DNA of 57,782 nt from Scytonema tolypothrichoides VB-61278 (lineage in GTDB: Bacteria; Cyanobacteriota; Cyanobacteriia; Cyanobacteriales; Nostocaceae), in the NCBI RefSeq assembly GCF_000828085.3, contig NZ_JXCA02000022.1:418517-476298 (forward strand), in the 5' to 3' direction. Shown here in pieces: positions 44,127 through 54,147 of this stretch. Position 1 is the first letter of the stretch; every line of letters starts with the position of its first letter. The position numbers and the translations under genes were made by a program. The notes beneath the pieces are model-generated. The model ran no database searches. It saw nothing but the letters and a program-made list of their open reading frames with translations, and was not told the origin of the DNA.

Positions 44127-45998
44127 TTAGGCATTTGGAAATGATACTTGTGGAAATGACACGTGCAATTCAGTCTTTTGAGCCGGAGTTGACTTCACTC
44201 CTTGTGATGCCAGACCGGCGTTACGTCCTTTGGAGGGTGCGCGTCTATCTGGGTTAATCACGACATCGATGACGACCGGACCCGTGGCTGCCATTGCTTG
44301 CTCTAGCGCGGAGAAAAGATCAATTTCTTTGTGGATGCGGATTCCTTCGGCTCCCATAGCGTGAGCAATCGCTGCAAAATCTGCTTGGGGAATTGTTGCA
44401 TCTGCACCTTTGAGTCCCAACATTTCCATACCCTGGTGGCTCATGTTGTAACGAGCATCGTTGAGGACAATCCAGACGGCAGGAATTTGGTATTTCACAG
44501 CTGTGCTAATTTCATTATTCATCAGCATTGCCCCATCCCCAACGATGGCGACTGCTTTGCCATTGCGTGCAGCAGCTGCTCCGATAACTCCCGCAGCAGC
44601 GTGACCCATAGCCCCAACTCCGGTGCTGATTCGGTAACGATTTGCGTTTGCAAATCGCAGTAAATGTGTTGACCAAAGGAACGAATTACCACACTCCGCC
44701 ATGACTATGGCATCACTGCCATCGATGATCACCTTTTGAATAGCTTCCATCAATACCTCTGGTCTGACTGGAGAGTCTGAACCTGGTTGAATTGTCTGAC
44801 CTTCAGGACGAGGGAGCGATAAAGCTGTTACGGATGCACTGGCGAGATGCTCATCATATTGCAACAGGGCTTGCAAAAATGTTTTGATATCTGATTGGAC
44901 AGCGAAGGTTTCTGCTTCTGGATACGCAACTCCTGGCACTGTTGGATCGATATCAACATGCACGAAGCCTCCAGGGGGAACCAATGCTTCATTCCAGAAG
45001 GAAGTTGGTTCGCTAAGGCGCGTTCCCAGCACAAGTGTTCGTAAAGGTGTTTGTTGTTGCATGTAGGTCATGACCGAACCATGACCTCCCAAGCCTGTCA
45101 CCCCAACAAATTGAGGATGATCTTCGGGAAAGATACCTTTACCACGGGGTGAACATATAACTGCTGCCCCGGTTCTCTCGGCGAGTTGGAGAATTTCTTC
45201 TGCTGCGCCACGGGCACCAAAACCAACCCAAATGGCAAACGGCCCTTCTGATAGCAACTGTGTACATTTAACAATTGCTTCAGTATGTGGCACTACCAAA
45301 GAACAATCCATTCCTTGGAACAATGGCATTCTATCAAGCGGACTTGTTTGCACAGCAGTGGGAATGCTCAAATGAGCGACAAAGGCTCCTGGTTGGGACA
45401 AACCCAGAGCCAGTTTACGAAAAATTTGTGGGAGTTGTGCACCACTCTCCACAGTGGTAGCATAGTTAAACAGCGCTCCTGAGGTAAAAATTCCCTCAGT
45501 TGGCAGAGTGTGGCTGCTGGTTTCCTGTATTGCCCACCGTCCGCGCTGTGGTGAGGAGGTGCAAGCTGACAGCAAAATCACTTTTGCACCGTCACCCCGA
45601 GCAGCAAATAACCCAGTCAGAGCATTGGTTATACCTGGTCCGGCTGTTGTAAAGACTACGGTGGGACGACCAGTCGCGAAGTACGCTTCAGCTGCTGCAA
45701 AAGCAGCTCCTGCTTCGTGACGACAGTTCATTACCTGTAAGAGGCTATTCGATAGCGAGCCCCAAAGACCAGCCATTGCACCTCCATTGACGCCAAAGGC
45801 GCAGCTGACTCCTAAATGTTCCATCATATTCGCGATCGCATCTGCAACAGTTGGCGATCGCTTTTGTACAACGGCTGCACCATTTGAGTGACCATTGGAA
45901 TTACCATTTGTCTGGTCTTTGGAAGAGTCAGTTGGCTGGTACACGTCGTATGGCTGAGTGCCGACTAGAGAGTTTGTCTGAGTATAGTTTTGGCTCAT
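44127..45998 (-). CDS. scyA: ScyA: ThDP-dependent acyloin-type synthase
   Basis: Couples indole-3-pyruvate with 4-hydroxyphenylpyruvate to the beta-keto acid precursor of scytonemin. It is a 623-residue acetolactate-synthase-like enzyme. The N-terminal 48 residues are a Gln/Asn/Ser-rich tail not seen in standard ALS. GVNGGAMAGLWGSL and CRHEAGAAFAAAEA (catalytic Glu95) begin the PYR domain, PTVVFTTAGPGITNALTGLF follows, and the ThDP motif is VGDGAMLMNNEISTAVKYQI near residue 485. It leads the scyA-F operon. A 1.2-kb spacer separates it from the divergent kinase, and a conserved element lies 245 nt upstream. Confidence 0.95.
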   Translation of the reverse strand: MSQNYTQTNSLVGTQPYDVYQPTDSSKDQTNGNSNGHSNGAAVVQKRSPTVADAIANMMEHLGVSCAFGVNGGAMAGLWGSLSNSLLQVMNCRHEAGAAFAAAEAYFATGRPTVVFTTAGPGITNALTGLFAARGDGAKVILLSACTSSPQRGRWAIQETSSHTLPTEGIFTSGALFNYATTVESGAQLPQIFRKLALGLSQPGAFVAHLSIPTAVQTSPLDRMPLFQGMDCSLVVPHTEAIVKCTQLLSEGPFAIWVGFGARGAAEEILQLAERTGAAVICSPRGKGIFPEDHPQFVGVTGLGGHGSVMTYMQQQTPLRTLVLGTRLSEPTSFWNEALVPPGGFVHVDIDPTVPGVAYPEAETFAVQSDIKTFLQALLQYDEHLASASVTALSLPRPEGQTIQPGSDSPVRPEVLMEAIQKVIIDGSDAIVMAECGNSFLWSTHLLRFANANRYRISTGVGAMGHAAAGVIGAAAARNGKAVAIVGDGAMLMNNEISTAVKYQIPAVWIVLNDARYNMSHQGMEMLGLKGADATIPQADFAAIAHAMGAEGIRIHKEIDLFSALEQAMAATGPVVIDVVINPDRRAPSKGRNAGLASQGVKSTPAQKTELHVSFPQVSFPNA

Positions 45999-47245
45999 TG
46001 CGTCTACATATTCCCTGATTATTGGAGAGGCTACCAGTTATATTTCTCAGGCTGCACTCGCACACACAGCCTTAAGTACCCCTTATGTCACCATTTTTTC
46101 TACATTTTCACGACCCAGTTTGACGAACACTGGGAAAGGCGAGTGATCGCTTTTTCGTCAGTAAAAAAATTTGTTGCGAAGAAGTTAAACAATTGAGGCT
46201 GTGCTTATGGAAACAAGACTACAAAAGCTAGATACTTTACTGCAATGAAAAATCTTTTGATTGAGTTGTCAGATTTTTTGTTTGTACTAAATATGATATG
46301 TACGACTCTTTGAACAACTTTTCTCTACCTTTTGGTACTTTACATCTGTCATTCAGTTACTTTTTTGACATGTCTTAATTATAACTTCAAAGTAGAGTGA
46401 TCTAAGAAAAACTAAGGACAACCAGTGAACAGAAGCACAACAAATAGTGTTCATCGTATTTTTAATAAAAATTTAATGTTTTGTCTGATTCTGCTTGAGA
46501 AGTGGAAGAAATTCTAATGCTGTTGCAGCACAACGCCCTTTAGGTAGAAGTTTGCTTATCAAAAACACTTCTTTCGGTTCTACTAGAATCAATCTCAAGA
46601 TAGATAAGTATTAGCCAATACATATTTTGCTATGATTAGGGTATTACTTTTGACAGATGAACTTGTAAAATATCTTGTAGTTGAATTCAGAAAAGAGTAA
46701 ATTAAAAAAATTAGGTTAAATGGAAACAATTCAGCCATGAAAATCAAGAAATTTGTCTGCTCTTTACTAAAATTAAGTGAATGAACTGTATTGCGTGTTT
46801 TTAGTTACTATATTTTTGCACAGTACACAGTAGTAATACAGTTATTCATTTTGCAACTAAGAAGTTGATATGATTTCTTAAACTTATACTTGTACGAGGT
46901 AAAACTAGTAAAAATGTTTAAAAGGAAATATTCTGCTCATCGTTGATCAAGGCTAAGATTTATACTTGAATCTTTTCTGTCTTTGATTTTTTCACTGTCA
47001 TTTAACAAAGCGTTTAAGCAGGAGTACTGTCAGTTATCGTGCTTCAGGGTGATAAAAATGAATTTTTTTGACTTTTACATTAAGTTATATTAAGATACTT
47101 ATAGATTTGATAAATTCTCATTAGGCGACAGATAAAACGTAACACCAAATTTAAAAATTTTTGATAACAAGTCCCAACTACATTATAGTGCTAATTTATA
47201 CTTGGCTGTGAGGGCAGTAGAGGGTGATGAGTTTTGGTGAAAATT
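45999..47245. other. 1.2-kb divergent control region between scyA and the sensor kinase
   Basis: Very AT-rich, with no gene. It contains the element at 46243-46285 and should hold the promoters of both units. No other clear repeat or palindrome was seen. The length is unusual for this otherwise fairly compact locus. Confidence 0.7.
46243..46285 (-). promoter_or_regulatory. 43-nt element upstream of scyA, shared with the repeat-protein genes
   Basis: The coding-strand reading includes TCTGACAACTCAATCAAAAG. It corresponds gap-free to 16497-16539 (36 of 43 identical) and stands 245 nt before the scyA start codon, against 251 nt for the other copy. TGACAA resembles a -35 box, so it could be a promoter plus an activator site. 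Confidence 0.6.
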
Positions 47246-49204
47246 ATGCTATTTGATACTAGTTCTCAATCGGTGCTACAGCCGGAAGAGGAATTGAAGC
47301 TAGCACAATTTCTTATTAACCAAGTTGCAGATGCTGCTTTGTGTGTGGGATTAAACGCACAAATTCTTTACGTGAATGATGCCATGTGCCGTATGAGTGA
47401 GTATTCCCGTGAGGAACTACTCTCGATGACACTGCAAGATATAGATGTAGACTTTTCGGCACAAAATTGGTCAGACAAATGGATAGCACTCAAGGAAAAA
47501 GGTTCCCTCACCTTTAAATCTAGATATCAAACAAAAACAGATCGAGTCTTTCTAGTAGAAATTAATCTTACTTATATAGAGTACCAAGGCAAAGAATTTG
47601 GCTGTGCCTTTGCTCGTGATAGTAGTGATGAATTAGTAGGCTTGAGCGTACAACAATATGTTGACAGAACCTCTGATCCAAAAGAAGAGTTCGAGCAAGA
47701 AGTTATTGAATATCAAAGAACACAAACAGAATTAGAAACATCTCTTTCCCTACTTCACTCGACGTTAGAATCCGCTGCAAATGGCATACTTGCAGTCAAT
47801 ATTGAAGGAGAAATTCTTTGCTACAATCAGAAATTTATGGAGATGTGGCAACTTCCTCCAAACTCAGTTACTCTGTCTAAGAAATGTCACCGAGCAAAAA
47901 GCTTTTTTGAGAACAAAGTTAAATATCCAGAGATTTTTCTTCAGGCTGTTTGGGAAATGCCTATTCAATCAGATAAAGAAAGCTATGACTTGGTGGAATT
48001 AAAGGATGGCAGAGTCTTTGCACATTACTCTAAGCCACAACGGCTTGGAGACAAAATTATCGGTAGAGTATGGAGTATCTGGGACGTTACTGAGTCCAGA
48101 AAAACAGAAGAAGCACTTAGGCTTAATGAAGCTAGATTTCGTACTTTGGCAGAAACTACACAAGCTAGTATTATCCTAATTTCCGACAGCCGTATTTGCT
48201 ATGCCAATCCTGCAGCAGAGGTACTCACTGGCTATCCAAAAAAAGAATTGCTCAATAACTTTAATATAGACCGACTTATTAAAGACAAAAAGCTTAGGCA
48301 TGTTAACAAGTACGATGGAGCAGGCTACAGTGAATATCAGGAGATGCAGATTAGAACAAAAAATGGTATGGAGCGCTGGCTAGCCTGTACAGTAGGAGTG
48401 CTGGATGGAATGCTGGATTTCGCAAGAAAGCCAGTCGAATTAGTGACAGCCATTGATATTACAGATTATAAGCAGGCAGAATCGGAGCTGAATCAAGCTC
48501 TTGAGCATGCAAAACGATTGAGCGAACTCAGAGAACGCTTTGTCTCTATGCTTTGCCATCAATTCCGCACTCCGCTCAATATTGTTTCATTCTCTGCTGA
48601 TTTACTCAAGCGTCATATTCACCAATGGACTGAAGAAAAAAATCGTTCGTATCTGGATTTGATTACAGTTGCTGTTCAGCAAATTAGTGAATTATTAGAC
48701 GAAATTCTATTGTACGGCCAGGCAGAATCTGCAAGACTGGAGTGTCAGCCAAGACAACTCAACTTGGAAAGGTTTTGCACAGATATCTTAGCACAGGTAC
48801 AGATAGCAAGCGGTAACCAAAAAGCGATCAACTTTGTCAGCCAAGGTAACTGCTCTAGTGGTTATTTAGATCCAAAACTGTTACAGCATATCTTAACTAA
48901 CTTACTCTCGAATGCTATCAAGTATTCACCTAATGATAGCACGGTGACTTTTAGACTTTGCTGTCAAAACAATCAAGTCATTTTTCAAATTCAAGATTCA
49001 GGTATTGGTATTCCAGTAGTGGATCAACAACAAATATTTGAGCCATTTTATCGTGGCAGCAATATTGACAGTATACCAGGTACTGGACTGGGTCTATCGA
49101 TTGTTAAAACCCTCGTAGATCTACATGGCGGTGAAATCAACGTGGAAAGTGTGGTTGGTGTTGGCACGACTTTTACTGTCAATCTACCATCGGTTAACTC
49201 TTAA
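47246..49204 (+). CDS. Multi-PAS sensor histidine kinase linked to scytonemin genes
   Basis: A 652-residue kinase with three PAS-like domains (about residues 25-130, 170-280 and 290-405), no membrane helix, a HisKA domain with MLCHQFRTPLNIVSFSADLL (His near 437) and a HATPase domain with LLSNAIKYSPNDS, IQDSGIGIP and GTGLGLSIVKTLVD. It is therefore a soluble sensor. A kinase and a response regulator stand next to scyA in Nostoc punctiforme as well and are linked to UV-A induction of the cluster. GTG at 47237 and TTG at 47234 are alternative starts. The partner regulator begins 36 nt downstream. Confidence 0.88.
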   Translation: MLFDTSSQSVLQPEEELKLAQFLINQVADAALCVGLNAQILYVNDAMCRMSEYSREELLSMTLQDIDVDFSAQNWSDKWIALKEKGSLTFKSRYQTKTDRVFLVEINLTYIEYQGKEFGCAFARDSSDELVGLSVQQYVDRTSDPKEEFEQEVIEYQRTQTELETSLSLLHSTLESAANGILAVNIEGEILCYNQKFMEMWQLPPNSVTLSKKCHRAKSFFENKVKYPEIFLQAVWEMPIQSDKESYDLVELKDGRVFAHYSKPQRLGDKIIGRVWSIWDVTESRKTEEALRLNEARFRTLAETTQASIILISDSRICYANPAAEVLTGYPKKELLNNFNIDRLIKDKKLRHVNKYDGAGYSEYQEMQIRTKNGMERWLACTVGVLDGMLDFARKPVELVTAIDITDYKQAESELNQALEHAKRLSELRERFVSMLCHQFRTPLNIVSFSADLLKRHIHQWTEEKNRSYLDLITVAVQQISELLDEILLYGQAESARLECQPRQLNLERFCTDILAQVQIASGNQKAINFVSQGNCSSGYLDPKLLQHILTNLLSNAIKYSPNDSTVTFRLCCQNNQVIFQIQDSGIGIPVVDQQQIFEPFYRGSNIDSIPGTGLGLSIVKTLVDLHGGEINVESVVGVGTTFTVNLPSVNS

Positions 49205-49240
49205 CTCTTACAAAGGGACTTCAAAATCTACTCATTGGAT

Positions 49241-50101
49241 ATGATAAACAAATCGTCACAAAAAATACTGATTATTGAAGATAATGCCATGAGCCGTAAA
49301 ATCTTTTTAGACGGTCTTGAGGCGGAAGGTTTCGACACCATAGGTGCTGAAAATGGTAGTATTGGTATCCAAAAAGCACAAGAGCATCTACCCGATTTGG
49401 TTATTTGCGATATTATGATGCCAGATATGGATGGTTTTGGCGTTCTCAGCATGCTGCGCCAAGATCCTGTCACAGCAATCATACCCTTTATTTTTCTAAC
49501 TGGTAGCGCCAGTAACGAATCTCTTCGCAAAGGTATGGAATTGGGAGCAGATGACTATCTTACCAAGCCTTGTACACTACAGCAGCTACTCAAAGCCATA
49601 GCAGTCAGATTAGAAAAACAAGCAAAAATTATGCAGTACTGGTATACTGCATGCTGCCAAAATTTTTCAGCACCCCTCGCACCAGACACAACTTCATCAG
49701 TGGACTCAGAATCTATCTTTCCTTCCATACCCCAACTTAAAGAAGTTTTCGACTACATAGAGGCAAATTATGATCAAGGTATCACTCTGTGTGACGTAGC
49801 TGAAGCAGTTGGTTACTCTTCGGCTTACTTGACTAATAGAGTTGGAAAAATCACAGGAGAAACAGTCAACAACTGGATTGTTAAGCGCCGGATGTCAGCA
49901 GCACGTTCTTTACTCCAAGATACTAATCAAACAATCGAGCAAATCGCTTTAGCACTCGGCTATCAAAATGCGTGTCATTTTTCCCGCCAGTTTCGTCAAC
50001 ATCACGGTATCCCTCCTCAAAGTTGGAGAAAAGAGCATCAATTGATTCGCAATAGCAAAGTCGGAGATTATAAAACTTCACTCAATCTACAACAGTCCTA
50101 A
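49241..50101 (+). CDS. Response regulator with AraC-type DNA-binding domain
   Basis: A 286-residue regulator. The receiver (residues 8-120) holds the acidic pair IIEDN, the phospho-acceptor Asp in LVICDIMMPDMDG and the Lys in DDYLTKPCTL. The C-terminal part has two helix-turn-helix motifs of the AraC type: VAEAVGYSSAYLTNRVGKIT and IEQIALALGYQNACHFSRQF, with the family end HHGIPPQSWR. ATG at 49241 is preferred over TTG at 49235. Together with the kinase it is the likely activator of scyA; the shared 43-nt element is a candidate binding site (inference). Confidence 0.92.
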   Translation: MINKSSQKILIIEDNAMSRKIFLDGLEAEGFDTIGAENGSIGIQKAQEHLPDLVICDIMMPDMDGFGVLSMLRQDPVTAIIPFIFLTGSASNESLRKGMELGADDYLTKPCTLQQLLKAIAVRLEKQAKIMQYWYTACCQNFSAPLAPDTTSSVDSESIFPSIPQLKEVFDYIEANYDQGITLCDVAEAVGYSSAYLTNRVGKITGETVNNWIVKRRMSAARSLLQDTNQTIEQIALALGYQNACHFSRQFRQHHGIPPQSWRKEHQLIRNSKVGDYKTSLNLQQS

Positions 50102-50149
50102 ATCATAAGTTTACGCGCACGCTACAAAAAACGTGAAAAACAAAACAAA

Positions 50150-50179
50150 ATCCCCGACTTATCTTATGAAATGGGGGAT
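50150..50179 (+). terminator. Hairpin after the response regulator gene
   Basis: ATCCCC (50150-50155) and GGGGAT (50174-50179) form a stem, followed by CTGTATTTTTCG. It lies about 50 nt beyond the stop codon. Confidence 0.55.
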
Positions 50180-50360
50180 CTGTATTTTTCGTATTGGCAT
50201 AAATAGGCATAGATAGATTGCAAATTGGGCAGGTTAATTCACAAAAGAGGTAAAGACAGTTACAAGTTTTACTGATGTCTTAACCTTTTGCTATCTACTT
50301 CTTAATATTACTAAGATATTTTGAGGATACTGAATACAAATTAATACAAATAACGATGCT

Positions 50361-50413
50361 AAACGATCGTGATCGTTTCAAAATCTGCACTTCTTCATGA
50401 AAGAAATGTGCAG
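50361..50413. promoter_or_regulatory. Palindrome and second inverted repeat upstream of the phytase gene
   Basis: AAACGATCGTGATCGTTT (50361-50378) is a perfect inverted repeat with a 2-nt centre, about 112 nt before the start codon. CTGCACTTCTT (50385-50395) and AAGAAATGTGCAG (50401-50413) form a second, imperfect one. They may be operator sites or a hairpin pair. The rest of 50102-50489 shows no gene. Confidence 0.5.
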
Positions 50414-50489
50414 CTTTGCCATGCGTACATCACTAATAGCCAAGCAGTAAAGCTTATCTTTTCAACTGAATACTTATTCAGACAAACAT

Positions 50490-53400
50490 ATGGTAACCAC
50501 TAATACAGTCCGCTTTTCACAGTTCAATGCTTCTCTAAACCGCAGCGCAGAAGGTCAGTTAGTCACTGATTTGTCCACTCCTGATAATGCCCAAGCAAAA
50601 GCTGTTGCTGAAATTATCCAGCGCAGTAACCCAGATGTGCTGCTGATTAACGAGTTTGATTACTACGAAGCAAATCCTCTTGAACCTGTCGGACTCTTCC
50701 AGAAAAATTACTTAGGTGTTAGCCAAAACGGCGCAAACCCAGTTGACTACCCTTACGTCTACATCGCACCTTCAAATACTGGTATTCCATCTGGATTTGA
50801 CTTGAATAACGATGGTACAGTTGTCACAACTCCTGGTACAAGAGGATATGGTGACGATGCTTTTGGCTTTGGCGAGTTCCCTGGTCAGTATGGCTTGTTG
50901 CTGCTGTCGAAGTACCCCATCGACACTGCTAATGTGCGGACGTTTCAGAACTTCCTGTGGAAGGATATACCAGGGTCACTCTTGCCAACGATTGCTCTTC
51001 CTAACTCGCAGACACCTTGGTACTCACAAGAAGAACAAGACGTATTGCGCCTTTCTTCCAAGAGTCATTGGGATGTTCCAATTACAGTGAATGGCGAGAC
51101 AATTCACGCTTTGGTCAGCCATCCGACACCCCCGACATTCGATGGTCTTGAAGACCGCAACGGTAAGCGCAACTACGACGAAATTCGTTTCTTTTCAGAT
51201 TACATTACTCCAGGTAAAGGCGACTACATCTACGACGATGCGGGTAAAAAAGGTGGTCTTGCTGCTGGTTCACGCTTTGTGATTATGGGTGATCAAAATG
51301 CAGACCCCTTTGATGGCGACAGTTACAACAACGCAATCCGGCAATTATTGCTGAACCCCAATATCAATACGAATTTTATTCCTTCCAGTTCCGGTGGTTC
51401 ACAGCAAGCTGTCTTACAAGGAGGGGCAAATCTGAACCAGAAAGGAAATCCTGCTTTTGACACAGCAGACTTTTCAGATATGAATCCTGGCAATTTGCGC
51501 ACAGACTACGTATTACCTTCTGCTGTCTTAAACATCACAAACTCCGCCGTTTTTTGGCCCCTCAATACTGACCCACTGTTTCCACTGGTAGGTACTTTCA
51601 ACTCTAGTTTACCTGGTGGTTTCCCCAGTTCCGACCATCGTTTAGTGTGGGTAGATTTGCAGGTACCACCCACAGAAGCAGGTAGGACAATTCCTGATGT
51701 AAACTTCTCAGGACAAACCGTCTTCCCCACCAGCTTTATCCCGGATAGTACTGCAGGAACCGTGGATGGAAAAGAAACTCCTGTTGGCGGATTGTCCGGA
51801 GTCACATACGATACTGCAAATAATCGCTTCTATACTATATCTGATGACCGTTCCCAATTTGGTTCTGCCCGCTTCTACACATTTACCTTAGAAACTGCAT
51901 CTCCTCAAAAGACCGACTTGAGTGTCACATTTACAGATGTGACTACTCTCAAAGATGAGAATGGTAAGGAGTTCCCACTCAACAGTCTCGACCCTGAGGG
52001 CATTGCTTTAACCAAGAATAATACGGTATTCATCTCTTCTGAAGGAGAAGTGAACGTCAGTGCAGGTCGAGTGACAAATCCTTTCGTCAATGAATTTTCT
52101 CTAACCACAGGACAGCAAGTACGTTCTCTACCAGTTCCTAGGAAGTTTCTTCCCGTTGTACAAGATACTAATGGAAATGGTGTTGTCGATGCAGGCGATA
52201 CTCAGATTTCAGGTGTTCGCAACAACTTGGCATTTGAAAGTCTCACTATTACGCCTAACCAAAAGACTTTATACACAGCAACAGAAAACGCCCTGTTCCA
52301 AGATGGCCCTACTGCGACACTCACTGATGGAACTCGTTCTCGTATTCTGCAATATAACTTGGTCAGCGGACAGCCAGAGAAGGAATATCTTTATAAAACT
52401 GATGCGATCGCTACCCCACCAAATCCTACCACTGGCTCGGCTGACAATGGCTTAGTAGATTTACTCGCACTTGATAATCGAGGTACACTACTAACATTAG
52501 AACGCTCTTTCTCCGCAGGAGTTGGCAATACCATCAAAATCTATGAAGTCAGCTTGCAAGGAGCAACTGACATCCAGTATTACGATTCTCTCAATAATCT
52601 CAGTGCTGAACAACTAGCAAATATCAAGCCTGCCGAGAAGCGTTTGCTGTTAAATCTCAACTCGCTGAACTTACCTACAGGTACAGATAATATAGAAGGC
52701 ATCGCCTTTGGTCCAAAACTGGATGATGGTCGTCAGTCCATTGTTTTGGTGAGTGATAACAACTTTAGCCAAAACCAATTTACTCAAATTCTCGCTTTGG
52801 GTGCAGATTTGGTTCCTACTGTTGCGCCTACAGTAGAAACCCGTCCTGACCTGTCGAATGATCCAAATTTACCACGTGACCAACGTGCTGATGCAGATGA
52901 CCCTGCGATCTACGTCAATTCCTCTAATCCAGAACAAAGCCTAGTACTCACAGCAGTTAAAAATGCAGGCTTACGAGTTTATGACTTGTCTGGTAATCTC
53001 TTACAAGAGTTTAACCCAGGTAATATCCGTTACAACAATATTGACCTGCAATACGGTTTTCAAGTCGGCGGTGATTCTGTAGATATTGCCGTCGCCACAG
53101 ACCGCAACAACGATAAGCTGGCTATCTTCAAAATTAATCCCTCTGCCAATGCCTCAGGTCAATATCTGGAAGATATCACAGATAGTAGTATCGGTACTTT
53201 ATTCCAATCATTACCTTTTGAGGCTCCCTACTCACCATCATCGCGCAGTGCTTATGGTATTGCTTTGTACCGCAGTCCTGTGACAGATGATTACTATGTC
53301 TTTGCCAATCGCAGAGAAACTGGAGATGTCGCACAGTACAAATTGGTTGACACAGGTAATGGTAAAATTGGTGCCGAAAGAGTACGTAATTTCACAGTAG

Positions 53401-54053
53401 CTACAACTGTTGGACGCGATGCTCAACTTGAGGGAATGGTTGCAGATCAAGAATTAGGCTTCCTCTATATCGGTCAGGAAGATGTGGGGATTTGGAAGTA
53501 TCAAGCAGAACCAAACGGTGGTACCACTGGCACGCTGATTGACAAAGTGAAAGACTTAGGCGGTAGCTATGTGGAAGACGATGTGGAAGGACTTTCCATT
53601 TACTATGGCAAAGGTGGTACAGGTTACCTGTTAGCTTCTAGCCAAGGTGACAGCACTTTTGCAGTCTACACTCGTGAAGGTCAAAATGACTTCGTGGGAC
53701 GCTTTGGTGTTGGTAACAATGGAGGAATTGACAGCGTTCAAGAGTCAGATGGTGCAGATATTATTAACGTACCATTGAGTTCCAACTTCCGGAATGGTGT
53801 GTTTATTACTCAGGATGGTAGAAATCTCCCTGCTAACATTGTTAATGGTGAAAACGTCAACACCAACTTTAAGTTTGTCCCTTGGGAGAACATTGCTTAC
53901 GCCTTCCCCAATCCGTTAACAATTGACACCAGCAGCTACAATCCTCGCACACCTAATACTAACCTCCTGAATGGCAGTGCTAGCAGCGATATTACCCAAT
54001 CATCTTCTGTTCTTGGGGTAGATAATAACAAGACTTACGATGTGATTTGGTGA
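50490..54053 (+). CDS. Endonuclease/exonuclease/phosphatase - esterase-like phytase - phytase fusion
   Basis: A 1187-residue protein with three parts. Residues 1-390 are an EEP domain (VLLINEFDYYEAN, GQYGLLLLSKYPI, IMGDQNADPFDG, SSDHRLVWVDL). About 410-775 is the esterase-like phytase domain (SGVTYDTANNRFYTISDDRS, LDPEGIALT, DNIEGIAFGP). About 800-1130 is a beta-propeller phytase (DADDPAIYVNSSNPEQSLVL, VDIAVATDRNNDKLAIFKI, QLEGMVADQELGFLYIGQED, DVEGLSIYYG). It would release phosphate from nucleotides, phytate or similar esters. There is no N-terminal signal peptide; related proteins in cyanobacteria are often secreted by type I systems, but no RTX repeats are seen here. No pho box was identified. 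Confidence 0.85.
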   Translation: MVTTNTVRFSQFNASLNRSAEGQLVTDLSTPDNAQAKAVAEIIQRSNPDVLLINEFDYYEANPLEPVGLFQKNYLGVSQNGANPVDYPYVYIAPSNTGIPSGFDLNNDGTVVTTPGTRGYGDDAFGFGEFPGQYGLLLLSKYPIDTANVRTFQNFLWKDIPGSLLPTIALPNSQTPWYSQEEQDVLRLSSKSHWDVPITVNGETIHALVSHPTPPTFDGLEDRNGKRNYDEIRFFSDYITPGKGDYIYDDAGKKGGLAAGSRFVIMGDQNADPFDGDSYNNAIRQLLLNPNINTNFIPSSSGGSQQAVLQGGANLNQKGNPAFDTADFSDMNPGNLRTDYVLPSAVLNITNSAVFWPLNTDPLFPLVGTFNSSLPGGFPSSDHRLVWVDLQVPPTEAGRTIPDVNFSGQTVFPTSFIPDSTAGTVDGKETPVGGLSGVTYDTANNRFYTISDDRSQFGSARFYTFTLETASPQKTDLSVTFTDVTTLKDENGKEFPLNSLDPEGIALTKNNTVFISSEGEVNVSAGRVTNPFVNEFSLTTGQQVRSLPVPRKFLPVVQDTNGNGVVDAGDTQISGVRNNLAFESLTITPNQKTLYTATENALFQDGPTATLTDGTRSRILQYNLVSGQPEKEYLYKTDAIATPPNPTTGSADNGLVDLLALDNRGTLLTLERSFSAGVGNTIKIYEVSLQGATDIQYYDSLNNLSAEQLANIKPAEKRLLLNLNSLNLPTGTDNIEGIAFGPKLDDGRQSIVLVSDNNFSQNQFTQILALGADLVPTVAPTVETRPDLSNDPNLPRDQRADADDPAIYVNSSNPEQSLVLTAVKNAGLRVYDLSGNLLQEFNPGNIRYNNIDLQYGFQVGGDSVDIAVATDRNNDKLAIFKINPSANASGQYLEDITDSSIGTLFQSLPFEAPYSPSSRSAYGIALYRSPVTDDYYVFANRRETGDVAQYKLVDTGNGKIGAERVRNFTVATTVGRDAQLEGMVADQELGFLYIGQEDVGIWKYQAEPNGGTTGTLIDKVKDLGGSYVEDDVEGLSIYYGKGGTGYLLASSQGDSTFAVYTREGQNDFVGRFGVGNNGGIDSVQESDGADIINVPLSSNFRNGVFITQDGRNLPANIVNGENVNTNFKFVPWENIAYAFPNPLTIDTSSYNPRTPNTNLLNGSASSDITQSSSVLGVDNNKTYDVIW

Positions 54054-54102
54054 GAACTTCATCACTGCAATTTAGCCACAAGCAATAAAGTTGAGTAGAC
54101 AC

Positions 54103-54140
54103 AAAGACACATTGAGTATGACTGTTTTTGTGTCTTTTTG
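54103..54140. terminator. Convergent terminator between the phytase gene and moeA
   Basis: AAAGACAC (54103-54110) and GTGTCTTT (54130-54137) form an 8-bp stem that ends in TTTTTG on the plus strand, 50 nt after the phytase stop and just beyond the moeA stop. Confidence 0.7.
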
Positions 54141-54147
54141 TACGAGT

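Noticed and set aside
45999-47245. Replication origin in the AT-rich 1.2-kb spacer
   Set aside because: No cluster of DnaA-type boxes and no origin-linked genes; a long regulatory region is simpler.
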